Assembly (NCBI GenBank): GCA_031291185.1 | Contig: JARLJM010000001.1 | Coordinates: 1 to 42,868 of the forward strand | Origin: Parasulfuritortus sp. | GTDB taxonomy: Bacteria > Pseudomonadota > Gammaproteobacteria > Burkholderiales > Thiobacillaceae | Reading direction: 5' to 3' | Length of the DNA stretch: 42,868 nucleotides | Shown here: positions 9,426 through 18,332 of the stretch, piece by piece | Layout of the letters: each line of letters starts with the position of its first letter | Position numbering within the stretch: the stretch's first letter is position 1 | The notes under the pieces: model-generated | The model's database searches: none | What the model was told of the DNA's origin: nothing | What the model saw: the letters and a program-made list of their open reading frames with translations, nothing else | Program-made: the position numbers and the translations under genes

Positions 9426-9668
9426 ATGAAATATTCCGTCCTGCTCGCCGTCCTGTTGGCCCTGGGTCTGTCCGCTTGTGGCAAGAAAGAAGAAGCCGCT
9501 GCTCCCGCTCCTGAAGCTGCTGCTCCTGCTCCCGCTGCTCCTGCCGCCCCCGCTGCTGATGCCGCTCCCGCTGCTCCTGCCGCCCCCGCTGCTGATGCCG
9601 CTCCCGCTGCCCCGGCCGCTCCCGCTGCTGATGCCGCTCCCGCTGCCCCGGCCGCTCCCGCCAAGTAA
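9426..9668 (+). CDS. small Ala/Pro-rich repeat lipoprotein, function unknown
   Basis: The 80-residue product opens with a lipoprotein signal peptide (MKYSVLLAVLLALGLSAC) whose lipobox Cys is residue 18, followed by GKKEE. Residues 24-80 are almost only Ala, Pro and a few Asp. They include three copies of a 12-residue unit (37-72) and a partial fourth, ending in Lys. I do not recognise a family. The mature protein should be a lipid-anchored, extended, acidic rod. The gene has its own candidate promoter, a good AAGGA ribosome site and a strong terminator. Codons favour GCT/GCC and CCC/CCT, unlike the GC-rich usage around it, which suggests high expression. Confidence is high that it is a gene; its function is unknown. 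Confidence 0.8.
   Translation: MKYSVLLAVLLALGLSACGKKEEAAAPAPEAAAPAPAAPAAPAADAAPAAPAAPAADAAPAAPAAPAADAAPAAPAAPAK
9534..9641 (+). repeat. 36-bp in-frame tandem repeat, three copies
   Basis: Three adjacent 36-base units each encode AAPAAPAADAAP, with a partial fourth running to the stop. The copies differ by only a few bases (CCT/CCC and CCC/CCG exchanges), consistent with recent expansion by slippage or recombination. Copy number may vary between strains. Confidence 0.85.
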
Positions 9669-9686
9669 TTCGTTACTTGCGGAAAG

Positions 9687-9716
9687 AAAAAGCCAGCCTT
9701 CGGGCTGGCTTTTTTA
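9687..9716 (+). terminator. rho-independent terminator, probably bidirectional
   Basis: AGCCAGCC (9691-9698), a TTCG tetraloop and GGCTGGCT (9703-9710) form a perfect stem followed by a T run (9711-9715). A-rich bases on the left arm extend pairing and give a T run for the other strand. It ends the lipoprotein transcript and includes the stop codon of the convergent aminotransferase gene (9714-9716). Confidence 0.92.
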
Positions 9717-10901
9717 TCGCAGCAAGAATCCGGTCAACCGCTCCATCGCCTCGCCAATCCTGGCATCATCGGTCGTATAGGCGAAACGCACATGGCTCCC
9801 TGCCACGTGACTACCGAAATCCACACCCGGCGTAATCGCCACTCCTGCCTGCCTTAACAAATCTGCCGAGAAACGCTCGGCATCATCCGAAAACTGCTCG
9901 ATTCCGGCATATACGTAAAACGCTCCCTGCGGCCGTACAGGAATGCTGAATCCCAGACGTTCCAGCGCTGGCACCAGACCATCCCGCCTCTGGCGCAATA
10001 TCGCCTTGCGTATTTCCAGAATTGCGCGGGTTTCCTTGCCGAAGGCGGCCAGAGCGGCGTATTGGGCCGGCGTCGGCGCCGCCAGAAAGATGTTCTGGGC
10101 CAACCGGTCGATTCCCGGCATGATGCCCTCTGGCACGACCAGCCAACCTAACCGCCAGCCGGTCATCTGCCAGTATTTCGAAAAACTGTTGATAACGATC
10201 ACATCGTCGCCCAGGCTAGCCGCGCTGGGCGGCGATGTCTCATAAACCAGTTCGTGGTAGATCTCGTCGACGATCAACCAGCCGCCTTTCTCCCGGACTA
10301 CGGCATGGATGGCCTGCAACTCAGCGTGAGCGATGACCGTTCCAGTTGGATTGGCCGGATTGGCGATCAGCACGCCACGGGTTCGTTCCCGCCAGTTTCG
10401 TCGCACGGCTTCGGCAGTCAGTTGGAATCCCGTCCCCGGCCCAACCGGAATGGCCACGCCCCTGGCCTCGACCAGACGGGCAAAATGGCGGTTGCAGGGA
10501 TAACCCGGGTCGGCCAGCAGGATTTCATCACCGGGGTCGAACAGTGCGGCCATCGCCAGCAGAAGTGCGCCTGATGCCCCCGGCGTCACCGCGACACGCC
10601 GGGCCGAAACACGAACGGAGTGGCGTTCGGCGTAGTAACTGGCGATGGCTTCACGCAACTCGGGCAATCCCAGAGACGGAGTGTAATGGGTCAGTCCGTC
10701 ACGCAGGGCACGGATTCCGGCTTCGACGATGGGCGCCGGGGTCGGAAAATCCGGTTCACCGACTTCCAGGTGGACGATATCCCGCCCCCCAGCCTGCAGC
10801 GCCTTGGCCTGGGCCAGGATATCCATGACCCGGAAGGGTTCGATGTCGGCAAGACGCGACGCGACACGCTGGCGACTCGGATCGAGTTTAAATTCCGTCA
10901 T
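9714..10901 (-). CDS. class I/II pyridoxal-phosphate aminotransferase
   Basis: This is a fold-type I PLP enzyme of the aspartate/alanine transaminase superfamily, acting on an unidentified amino acid in the cytosol. The 395-residue protein (ATG 10901) has HLEVGEPDFPTP and YTPSLGLPELREAIASYY. It also has the PLP-contact motif NPANPTG (181-187), Asp212 in VDEIYHELVY, and the Schiff-base Lys242 in NSFSKYWQMTGWRLGW. An in-frame GTG at 10910 is a less likely start. It is a single gene, divergent from the binding-protein gene and ended by the shared terminator. Substrate cannot be assigned from sequence. Confidence 0.88.
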   Translation of the reverse strand: MTEFKLDPSRQRVASRLADIEPFRVMDILAQAKALQAGGRDIVHLEVGEPDFPTPAPIVEAGIRALRDGLTHYTPSLGLPELREAIASYYAERHSVRVSARRVAVTPGASGALLLAMAALFDPGDEILLADPGYPCNRHFARLVEARGVAIPVGPGTGFQLTAEAVRRNWRERTRGVLIANPANPTGTVIAHAELQAIHAVVREKGGWLIVDEIYHELVYETSPPSAASLGDDVIVINSFSKYWQMTGWRLGWLVVPEGIMPGIDRLAQNIFLAAPTPAQYAALAAFGKETRAILEIRKAILRQRRDGLVPALERLGFSIPVRPQGAFYVYAGIEQFSDDAERFSADLLRQAGVAITPGVDFGSHVAGSHVRFAYTTDDARIGEAMERLTGFLLR

Positions 10902-10943
10902 TGTTACCACTCAAACTATCCAAAAGTTATAGAAAACCCAACT

Positions 10944-10949
10944 TATAAT
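10944..10949 (+). promoter_or_regulatory. candidate -10 element of the binding-protein/GGDEF-EAL operon
   Basis: A perfect TATAAT lies 35 bases before the ATG at 10984, in an A+T-rich gap (10902-10983) shared with the divergent aminotransferase gene. No -35 hexamer is visible at 16-18 bases, so an activator may be needed. It could also be chance in an A+T-rich spacer. Confidence 0.4.
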
Positions 10950-10983
10950 ATGGCCATTCCGTACATGGTCCACCCAAATACTG

Positions 10984-12072
10984 ATGCACCGCATTAAATC
11001 GCCTTGCCAACAAGCTCGTATAACGTGTCTGGCCATGGCGGCACTGCTTTTTGGCTGCCTCGTCCCATCGACCAACGCAGAAACCGTGACGAAGGCGCTA
11101 CGCATCGGCGTACTCTACTGGTCAATGAACATTCCCGGCCAGGTCGCCATGCGCCAGGGACTGGAAGCGGAAACCGCGCGCATCAATCGCAATGCAAAAT
11201 CCAATGGTTCGGCCAGGGTCGAATTGCTGGCCCGCGTGGCGGGCGACGGCGCTGCCGGCATCCAGCGCCAGATCGGGCAAATGACCGAACTGATCAGGCT
11301 GCATCCGGACGTCATTATCGTCCAGCCTACCGACAATGCGGCTCTGGCCGGACCACTCAGGGCGGCCAACCGTGCCAACATTCCGGTGGTTGCCTATGAC
11401 CAGTACATCAGCGGCGGCAAGCTGGCGGCTTACGTCACGTCGGACAACTACCAGGCCGGTTTCCTTGACGGCGAATACATCGCATCGCTGTTTCCAGATG
11501 ACCGGCAGGTCGGGCTTGTCCTGGTCGAATACCCGCATGTTTCATCCACGGTGGAACGCCTGGACGGCTTTCTTGACGCACTCAAGGAGAACAGCCAGTC
11601 CTTCCGCATCCTGAAGACCTACGAAGCAGTACAGCCCGACGAAGGCCGGCGCGCCGGTGAAGCCATCCTGCGCGATTTCCAAAAACCGGGCAGCGTAAAT
11701 GCCATTTTCACCGTCAACGATGGTGGAGGACTGAGCATGGTCGATGTCCTGACCAAAGCCGGGCGCAGTGAAATCGCGGTCGCCAGCATCGACGGCGACC
11801 CCAAATCGGTAGCCAACATCCGTGCCGGCCGCCTGACCCGAATCGACTCCGCACAGTTCTGCGGCCCGCTCGGTGCCGAAGCCATGAAGGCCGCCTACGC
11901 CATCGCCACCGGCAAACCCATTGCACAGCACACCCTGGTACCGGTTTTTCCCATTACAGCTGATACCCTGCCCCGCTACCCTGGCTGGCTGGGCCCTATT
12001 CCACAGCCCTTCAAGAAGCCATGGCCAGCTCGTCAACCCAACTGGGAAGGAAATATGCGAGCAGTAGAATGA
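10984..12072 (+). CDS. periplasmic sugar-type substrate-binding protein (LuxP/TorT-like)
   Basis: The 362-residue protein has a signal peptide (about 1-32, ending PSTNA) and the two-lobe fold of ribose-type binding proteins (Periplasmic_binding_4). Visible motifs are TKALRIGVLYWSMNIPGQVAM, HPDVIIVQPTDNAALAGPL, NIPVVAYDQYISGG, YVTSDNYQAGFLDGEYIA and FTVNDGGGLSMVDVL. No ABC permease or ATPase gene is adjacent. Instead its stop overlaps (ATGA) a membrane GGDEF-EAL gene whose product has a periplasmic loop. This suggests a ligand-sensing partner for that receptor, like TorT with TorS or LuxP with LuxQ, rather than uptake. The ligand is unknown. The start lacks a clear Shine-Dalgarno. Confidence 0.85.
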   Translation: MHRIKSPCQQARITCLAMAALLFGCLVPSTNAETVTKALRIGVLYWSMNIPGQVAMRQGLEAETARINRNAKSNGSARVELLARVAGDGAAGIQRQIGQMTELIRLHPDVIIVQPTDNAALAGPLRAANRANIPVVAYDQYISGGKLAAYVTSDNYQAGFLDGEYIASLFPDDRQVGLVLVEYPHVSSTVERLDGFLDALKENSQSFRILKTYEAVQPDEGRRAGEAILRDFQKPGSVNAIFTVNDGGGLSMVDVLTKAGRSEIAVASIDGDPKSVANIRAGRLTRIDSAQFCGPLGAEAMKAAYAIATGKPIAQHTLVPVFPITADTLPRYPGWLGPIPQPFKKPWPARQPNWEGNMRAVE

Positions 12073-14753
12073 CCGGCGATATGGAAAACCCGCTCGACTT
12101 CAGCAATGTCGACCGCCGCCTTGCCCTCACCTTCGGCGGTCTGATCCTGGCCCTGATGGTCATTGTCCTGCTGGCGGGCGGACTTTATCTGCGCGGCGTC
12201 ATGGAGCGCGAAGAAGACAAGCTGGCCAAGCTACTGGCTGGCGTACTGGCCGAATCGGTCAACCGGGTCAGTTTCTCAGGCAAATACCAGGCCAGACTGC
12301 TGCTTGAAGAACTGAAATCGGAACACCCCGAAATCCGCTATCTGCTGACCAGCGACCCGGGCGGCCACATTCTGGCGCACAGCGACCCGACGCTCAACGA
12401 CAAGACTCTGGACCCGGTTTCCCTGGCAATCAGCCGCGAGGTTCTGAAAAACAACAGCTATTACACCCGCACCTTGACGTTGAATGGCGAATCCATCCGC
12501 GAAGTGATGCTGCCTTATCGGGGCGGCTACGACAACAAGAAAATCGGGGTAATCCAGGTTGGCCTGTCACAGCAGGCGCGCGATAAGGCCCTGCATCAAG
12601 GTCGGCTCTACATCGCCACGCTGGCGCTCCTGCTGATGGTGATCGGCGCTTATATCACCCGCACCCTCAGCAGCCGGTTCGGCCGACCGATCAAGCAACT
12701 GGCGGCCGACATGGCGGCCACCCTGCAGGCCATTCCCGACCTCATGTTCGAGGTCGACAGCGACGGCCGTTATCTGAAGGTCATGGCCCACCGTGAAGAA
12801 CTGCTCGCCGACACCCGCGACCGACTGCTTGGTCACACCATTCACGAAATGCTGCCAAAAGAGGCCGCCGAAACCGTGCAACAGGCCCTTCTGCTGGCCA
12901 ATACCAATGGCGAAGCGCATGGCCAGCAAATCCTGTTGCCCCTGCTGACGGGTCCACACTGGTTCGAGCTATCTGTTGCGCGCAAGCGCGCCGCCCCTGG
13001 CGAAAAACCTCGATTCATCATCCTCTCCCGTGACATCACCGAACGTCAGCAGGCCCATGTCCAGCGTCTGATGGCAGCCAGCGTTTTCGAAAGCAGCCGG
13101 GAAGGCATCCTGATCACCGATTCCGAGCAACGCATCATCCGGGTCAACCCGGCCTTTTGCCACATGCTTGGCTATGACGAATCGGAAGTGCTGGGCCAAA
13201 CCCCGGCGATGTTGCAATCGGGCACGTACAACTCGGATTTTTATGCCGATCTCTGGTCCAACATCATGCTCCATGACCATTGGCAAGGTGAAGTCTGGGA
13301 CCGCTGCAAAACCGGTGAAATCATCCCCGTACTGTTGTCGATCAGTGTGGTTCGCGATGCAGATGGGGCGGTGCTGCACTATGTCTCGATCCTGACCGAC
13401 ATCTCGAGCATCAAGGAGTCAGAAGCCCGGCTGGAGCACCTTGCCCGGCATGATCCCCTCACCGGCCTGGCCAATCGACTGATGCTGCACATCCGGCTGG
13501 AACACGCCCTGGACCGCGCTCAGCGCGAAGGTACCGGCCTCGCATTACTGATGATCGACCTGGACCAATTCAAGGACATCAACGACAGTTTCGGTCATGC
13601 CATGGGCGATGCCCTGCTCAAGGAAGTCGCCCAGCGGCTGACCCAGCGAGCACGGGGCGTGGATACGGTGAGCCGGCTCGGCGGCGACGAGTTCACCATC
13701 CTGCTCGAAGACCTTGAGCAACCCGACGACGCCGCTCGCCTGGCCCAGGACATCATCATCCTGCTCGGCCAGCCGGTCCTGCTGCCGAACAAACACGAGG
13801 TCAGCGTCGGCGCCAGCATCGGCATCGCTTTATTCCCGGACCACGGTTCGACCGAAGCGGAACTCCTTCAACAGGCCGACGCAGCCCTCTATCAGGCCAA
13901 GGCCGAAGGCCGCGGGCGCTACCAGTTCTTCACCAACGACCTGACCCTGGCCGCGCGTCAGCGGATCGCCCTGGAAATGCGCTTGCGCCGTGCCGTCGCC
14001 CAGAATGAACTGGTCCTGCATTACCAGCCCCAGGTGGATGCATCGAGTGGACGCATCGTCGGGGCCGAGGCCTTGGTGCGCTGGCACGACCCGATCGAAG
14101 GACTCATCCCGCCGGCCGATTTCATCCCGATGGCCGAGCAGAGCGGCCTGATCGTGGCCATCGGCGACTGGGTCCTGCGCGAAACCTGCCTGCAGGGCGT
14201 GCGCTGGGCCGAAACGGGGCTTCCGCCCCTCAGCCTGGCCGTGAATGTTTCATCGCGCCAATTCCAGTACGGCGACCTCGCCGGCAAGGTTTCCCAAGTA
14301 CTGCAGGAAACAGGTTTCCCGGCGGAACGCCTGGAACTTGAATTGACCGAAAGCGTGCTGATGAAACACCAGCAGCAGGCCATGGCCATCCTGGCCCAAT
14401 TGCGCACGCTGGGTGTACGTATCGCCATCGACGACTTCGGCACCGGTTATTCGTCGCTGGCCTATCTCAAGGGCTTCCCGCTCGACGTGCTCAAGATCGA
14501 CAAGAGTTTCGTCAACGACATTCCGCTGCATCAGGACGATATGGAAATTGCCGCCACCATCATCGCCATGGCCCACACCCTGCGTCTGCAAGTGCTGGCG
14601 GAAGGCGTGGAGAACCAGCCGCAGCTGGATTTCCTCAAGGAAAAAGGCTGTGATCGCTATCAGGGTTTCTTGATGAGCCGGCCCTTGCCGGCGGATGACT
14701 TCGCAGCCTTCATCCAGCGCCACGAGACGGGCACCGGCAAAGGAGCTGTTTAG
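12069..14753 (+). CDS. membrane PAS-PAS-GGDEF-EAL protein (c-di-GMP synthase/phosphodiesterase)
   Basis: The 894-residue protein should control the second messenger c-di-GMP. It has TM1 (about 19-42), a periplasmic sensor of about 135 residues (Cache-like by size and position), TM2 (about 179-198), a PAS domain (about 215-325) and a second PAS (about 333-447). The GGDEF domain follows, with an intact GGDEF (538-542) and an inhibitory-site RGVD (529-532) five residues before it. The EAL domain has intact EAL (667-669), NVSSRQF, ELTES, IDDFGTGYSSL, KIDKSFV and AEGVEN. Both domains look catalytically competent. ATG 12069 overlaps the binding-protein stop; ATG 12081 is an alternative. Confidence 0.92.
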   Translation: MTGDMENPLDFSNVDRRLALTFGGLILALMVIVLLAGGLYLRGVMEREEDKLAKLLAGVLAESVNRVSFSGKYQARLLLEELKSEHPEIRYLLTSDPGGHILAHSDPTLNDKTLDPVSLAISREVLKNNSYYTRTLTLNGESIREVMLPYRGGYDNKKIGVIQVGLSQQARDKALHQGRLYIATLALLLMVIGAYITRTLSSRFGRPIKQLAADMAATLQAIPDLMFEVDSDGRYLKVMAHREELLADTRDRLLGHTIHEMLPKEAAETVQQALLLANTNGEAHGQQILLPLLTGPHWFELSVARKRAAPGEKPRFIILSRDITERQQAHVQRLMAASVFESSREGILITDSEQRIIRVNPAFCHMLGYDESEVLGQTPAMLQSGTYNSDFYADLWSNIMLHDHWQGEVWDRCKTGEIIPVLLSISVVRDADGAVLHYVSILTDISSIKESEARLEHLARHDPLTGLANRLMLHIRLEHALDRAQREGTGLALLMIDLDQFKDINDSFGHAMGDALLKEVAQRLTQRARGVDTVSRLGGDEFTILLEDLEQPDDAARLAQDIIILLGQPVLLPNKHEVSVGASIGIALFPDHGSTEAELLQQADAALYQAKAEGRGRYQFFTNDLTLAARQRIALEMRLRRAVAQNELVLHYQPQVDASSGRIVGAEALVRWHDPIEGLIPPADFIPMAEQSGLIVAIGDWVLRETCLQGVRWAETGLPPLSLAVNVSSRQFQYGDLAGKVSQVLQETGFPAERLELELTESVLMKHQQQAMAILAQLRTLGVRIAIDDFGTGYSSLAYLKGFPLDVLKIDKSFVNDIPLHQDDMEIAATIIAMAHTLRLQVLAEGVENQPQLDFLKEKGCDRYQGFLMSRPLPADDFAAFIQRHETGTGKGAV

Positions 14754-15136
14754 GCGGGCAGGTGCTTGTCGATGAACTCGCGCACGAAGTGCTCGGGTTT
14801 TGCGCCATGGAAACGGTCCACCATCTCGCGGTTGACGAACAGGAGCACGGTCGGAAAACCGCGCGCGCCGTAGCGGCCCGCGATTTTCATGTTGTCGTCC
14901 TCGTCCACTTCGACCTTGGCCAGCACGGCCTTGCCGGCGTATTCCGGAATCACCTTGGCCAGCACCGGCGACAGGAAATGGCAGGGTCCGCACCAGTCGG
15001 CCCAGAGGTCGACCAGCACGATCCGGCTACGGGAAGCCTCCACCACGTCAACCTCGAAGTGGTGGACATCGGTATCGAAGATGCACTTGTCGCAGACCAC
15101 ATCGTGATGGGCATGGTCATGATGTTGCAGGGTCAT
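14750..15136 (-). CDS. thioredoxin-family protein with His-rich CxxC N-terminus
   Basis: This is a cytosolic thiol-disulphide oxidoreductase. The 128-residue product has the classic active site WADWCGPC (Cys49, Cys52) and the cis-proline region GARGFPTVLLFVN. Before the fold is a short extension with His5, 6, 8, 10 and 11 and a CDKC pair (Cys15, Cys18). It resembles half of the zinc ribbon in TrxC (Trx2), which has four cysteines. Start ATG 15136 is chosen for its GGGGAG Shine-Dalgarno; the frame is open further upstream into typA. It follows typA by 25 bases. Its stop overlaps the convergent GGDEF-EAL stop by four bases. Confidence 0.88.
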   Translation of the reverse strand: MTLQHHDHAHHDVVCDKCIFDTDVHHFEVDVVEASRSRIVLVDLWADWCGPCHFLSPVLAKVIPEYAGKAVLAKVEVDEDDNMKIAGRYGARGFPTVLLFVNREMVDRFHGAKPEHFVREFIDKHLPA

Positions 15137-15161
15137 GGCTAGGCTCCCCGTCAGATGCGGC

Positions 15162-16970
<1,809 letters not shown>

Positions 16971-16990
16971 AAGATATATTGGAAGCTGCT

Positions 16991-17018
16991 AAAAGAGCGG
17001 CATTTTAGCACGCCGCCC
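16991..17018 (-). terminator. possible weak terminator between purT and typA
   Basis: Read on the minus strand, GGGCGGC (17018-17012) pairs with GCCGCTC (17001-16995), with one G-U pair, and is followed by TTTT (16994-16991). It could partly end purT transcription. A competing stem, GCTAAAA (17009-17003) with TTTTAGC (16994-16988), uses the loop and the T run. The short T run makes efficient termination doubtful. Confidence 0.4.
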
Positions 17019-17025
17019 TTTCCAT

Positions 17026-18228
17026 TCAGATGACAGGTTTGACTTTACCTGCCGCTTCCTTGGCCCGGCTGCGCGCCTGGGCGATATCGGCGCCCTCGGC
17101 CAGGGCCACGCCCATGCGCCGGAGCTCAAATGACAAGGGCTTGCCGAACAGGCGAATATCGGTGCCGGGCACGGCCAGCGCGGCATCGACGCCTTCGAAG
17201 CGCACGCCCTTGCCTTCCACCCCGCCGTAGATCACCGCCGACGCGCCAGGGTTGCGCAACGAAGTATCGACCGGCAGGCCAAGGATGGCACGGGCGTGCA
17301 GTTCGAATTCCGACTGACGCTGGCTGATCATGGTCACCATGCCGGTGTCGTGCGGGCGCGGGCTGACCTCGGAGAACCAGACTTGCTCACCCTTGACGAA
17401 ACATTCCACGCCGAACAGACCCAAACCACCCAGATCGTCGGTGACGGCCTGGGCAATGGCCTGCGCCTTGTCCAGCGCGGTTGCCGACATGGGCTGGGGT
17501 TGCCAGCTCTCGACGTAATCGCCCTTGACCTGGATATGGCCGATGGGCGCACAGAAATGTGCCTCGACCTTGCCGTTCGCCCCTTTAGCGCGAACGGTCA
17601 GCAAGGTGATTTCATAATCGAAGTCGATGAAGCCTTCGACGATGACCCGGCCCTTGTTGACCCGGCCCGCGGCGATGGCGTAATCCCAGGCAGCGTGCAG
17701 GTCGGCGGCTCGGTCCACTTTGGTCTGGCCCTTGCCGGAAGAAGACATCACCGGCTTGATCACGCACGGGTAGCCGAGGCCATTGGCACCTTCCACGGAC
17801 TGGCGCAATTGTTCGAAGGAATCGGCGAAGGCATAGGGCGAGGTCGGCAGCTTGAGCGTCTCGGCGGCCAGCCGGCGGATGCCTTCCCGGTTCATGGTCA
17901 TGTTGGCGGCGCGGGCCGTCGGAATCACCGTGCAGATACCTTCCTTCTCCAGCTGCATCAGGGTTTCGGTGGCGATGGCCTCGATCTCCGGCACCACGAT
18001 GTGCGGTTTCTCCGAATCGATCAGGCGCGACAGGACGTTGCCGTCGGTCATGTTGATGCACTGAGTGTGATGCGCGACCTGATGGCCGGGTGCATCGTCG
18101 TAGCGGTCTACGGCGGTAACCTCGACACCCAGCCGTTGCAGCGCAATGATGACCTCCTTGCCCAGCTCGCCCGCGCCCAGCAACATCACCCGGGTGGCCG
18201 ATGGCGACAGCGGGGTACCGATATTCAT
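17026..18228 (-). CDS. purT: formate-dependent phosphoribosylglycinamide formyltransferase PurT
   Basis: PurT uses formate and ATP to formylate GAR in purine synthesis, an alternative to folate-dependent PurN. The 400-residue ATP-grasp protein shows [75 protein letters not shown] and [14 protein letters not shown]. The frame is open upstream, but ATG 18228 has GAGGAG at a proper distance and matches the family start. It heads the purT-typA-thioredoxin run, divergent from the FecR gene by 104 bases. Confidence 0.95.
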   Translation of the reverse strand: MNIGTPLSPSATRVMLLGAGELGKEVIIALQRLGVEVTAVDRYDDAPGHQVAHHTQCINMTDGNVLSRLIDSEKPHIVVPEIEAIATETLMQLEKEGICTVIPTARAANMTMNREGIRRLAAETLKLPTSPYAFADSFEQLRQSVEGANGLGYPCVIKPVMSSSGKGQTKVDRAADLHAAWDYAIAAGRVNKGRVIVEGFIDFDYEITLLTVRAKGANGKVEAHFCAPIGHIQVKGDYVESWQPQPMSATALDKAQAIAQAVTDDLGGLGLFGVECFVKGEQVWFSEVSPRPHDTGMVTMISQRQSEFELHARAILGLPVDTSLRNPGASAVIYGGVEGKGVRFEGVDAALAVPGTDIRLFGKPLSFELRRMGVALAEGADIAQARSRAKEAAGKVKPVI

Positions 18229-18332
18229 ATACCACTCCTCTCGTACGTTTGTGCCCTTACAATGTCGGGCCACATATTCGACTAGCATATCGGAAGGCCG
18301 CTGCCTCCCGCTATACCCGATAAGGATAGATC

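Noticed and set aside
9534..9641. Possible short CRISPR array
   Set aside because: The 36-base units are directly adjacent with no spacers and keep the lipoprotein reading frame.
9368..9664. Ala/Gly repeat open frame on the minus strand
   Set aside because: It is the complement of the Ala/Pro lipoprotein repeats; the plus strand has the signal peptide, ribosome site and terminator.
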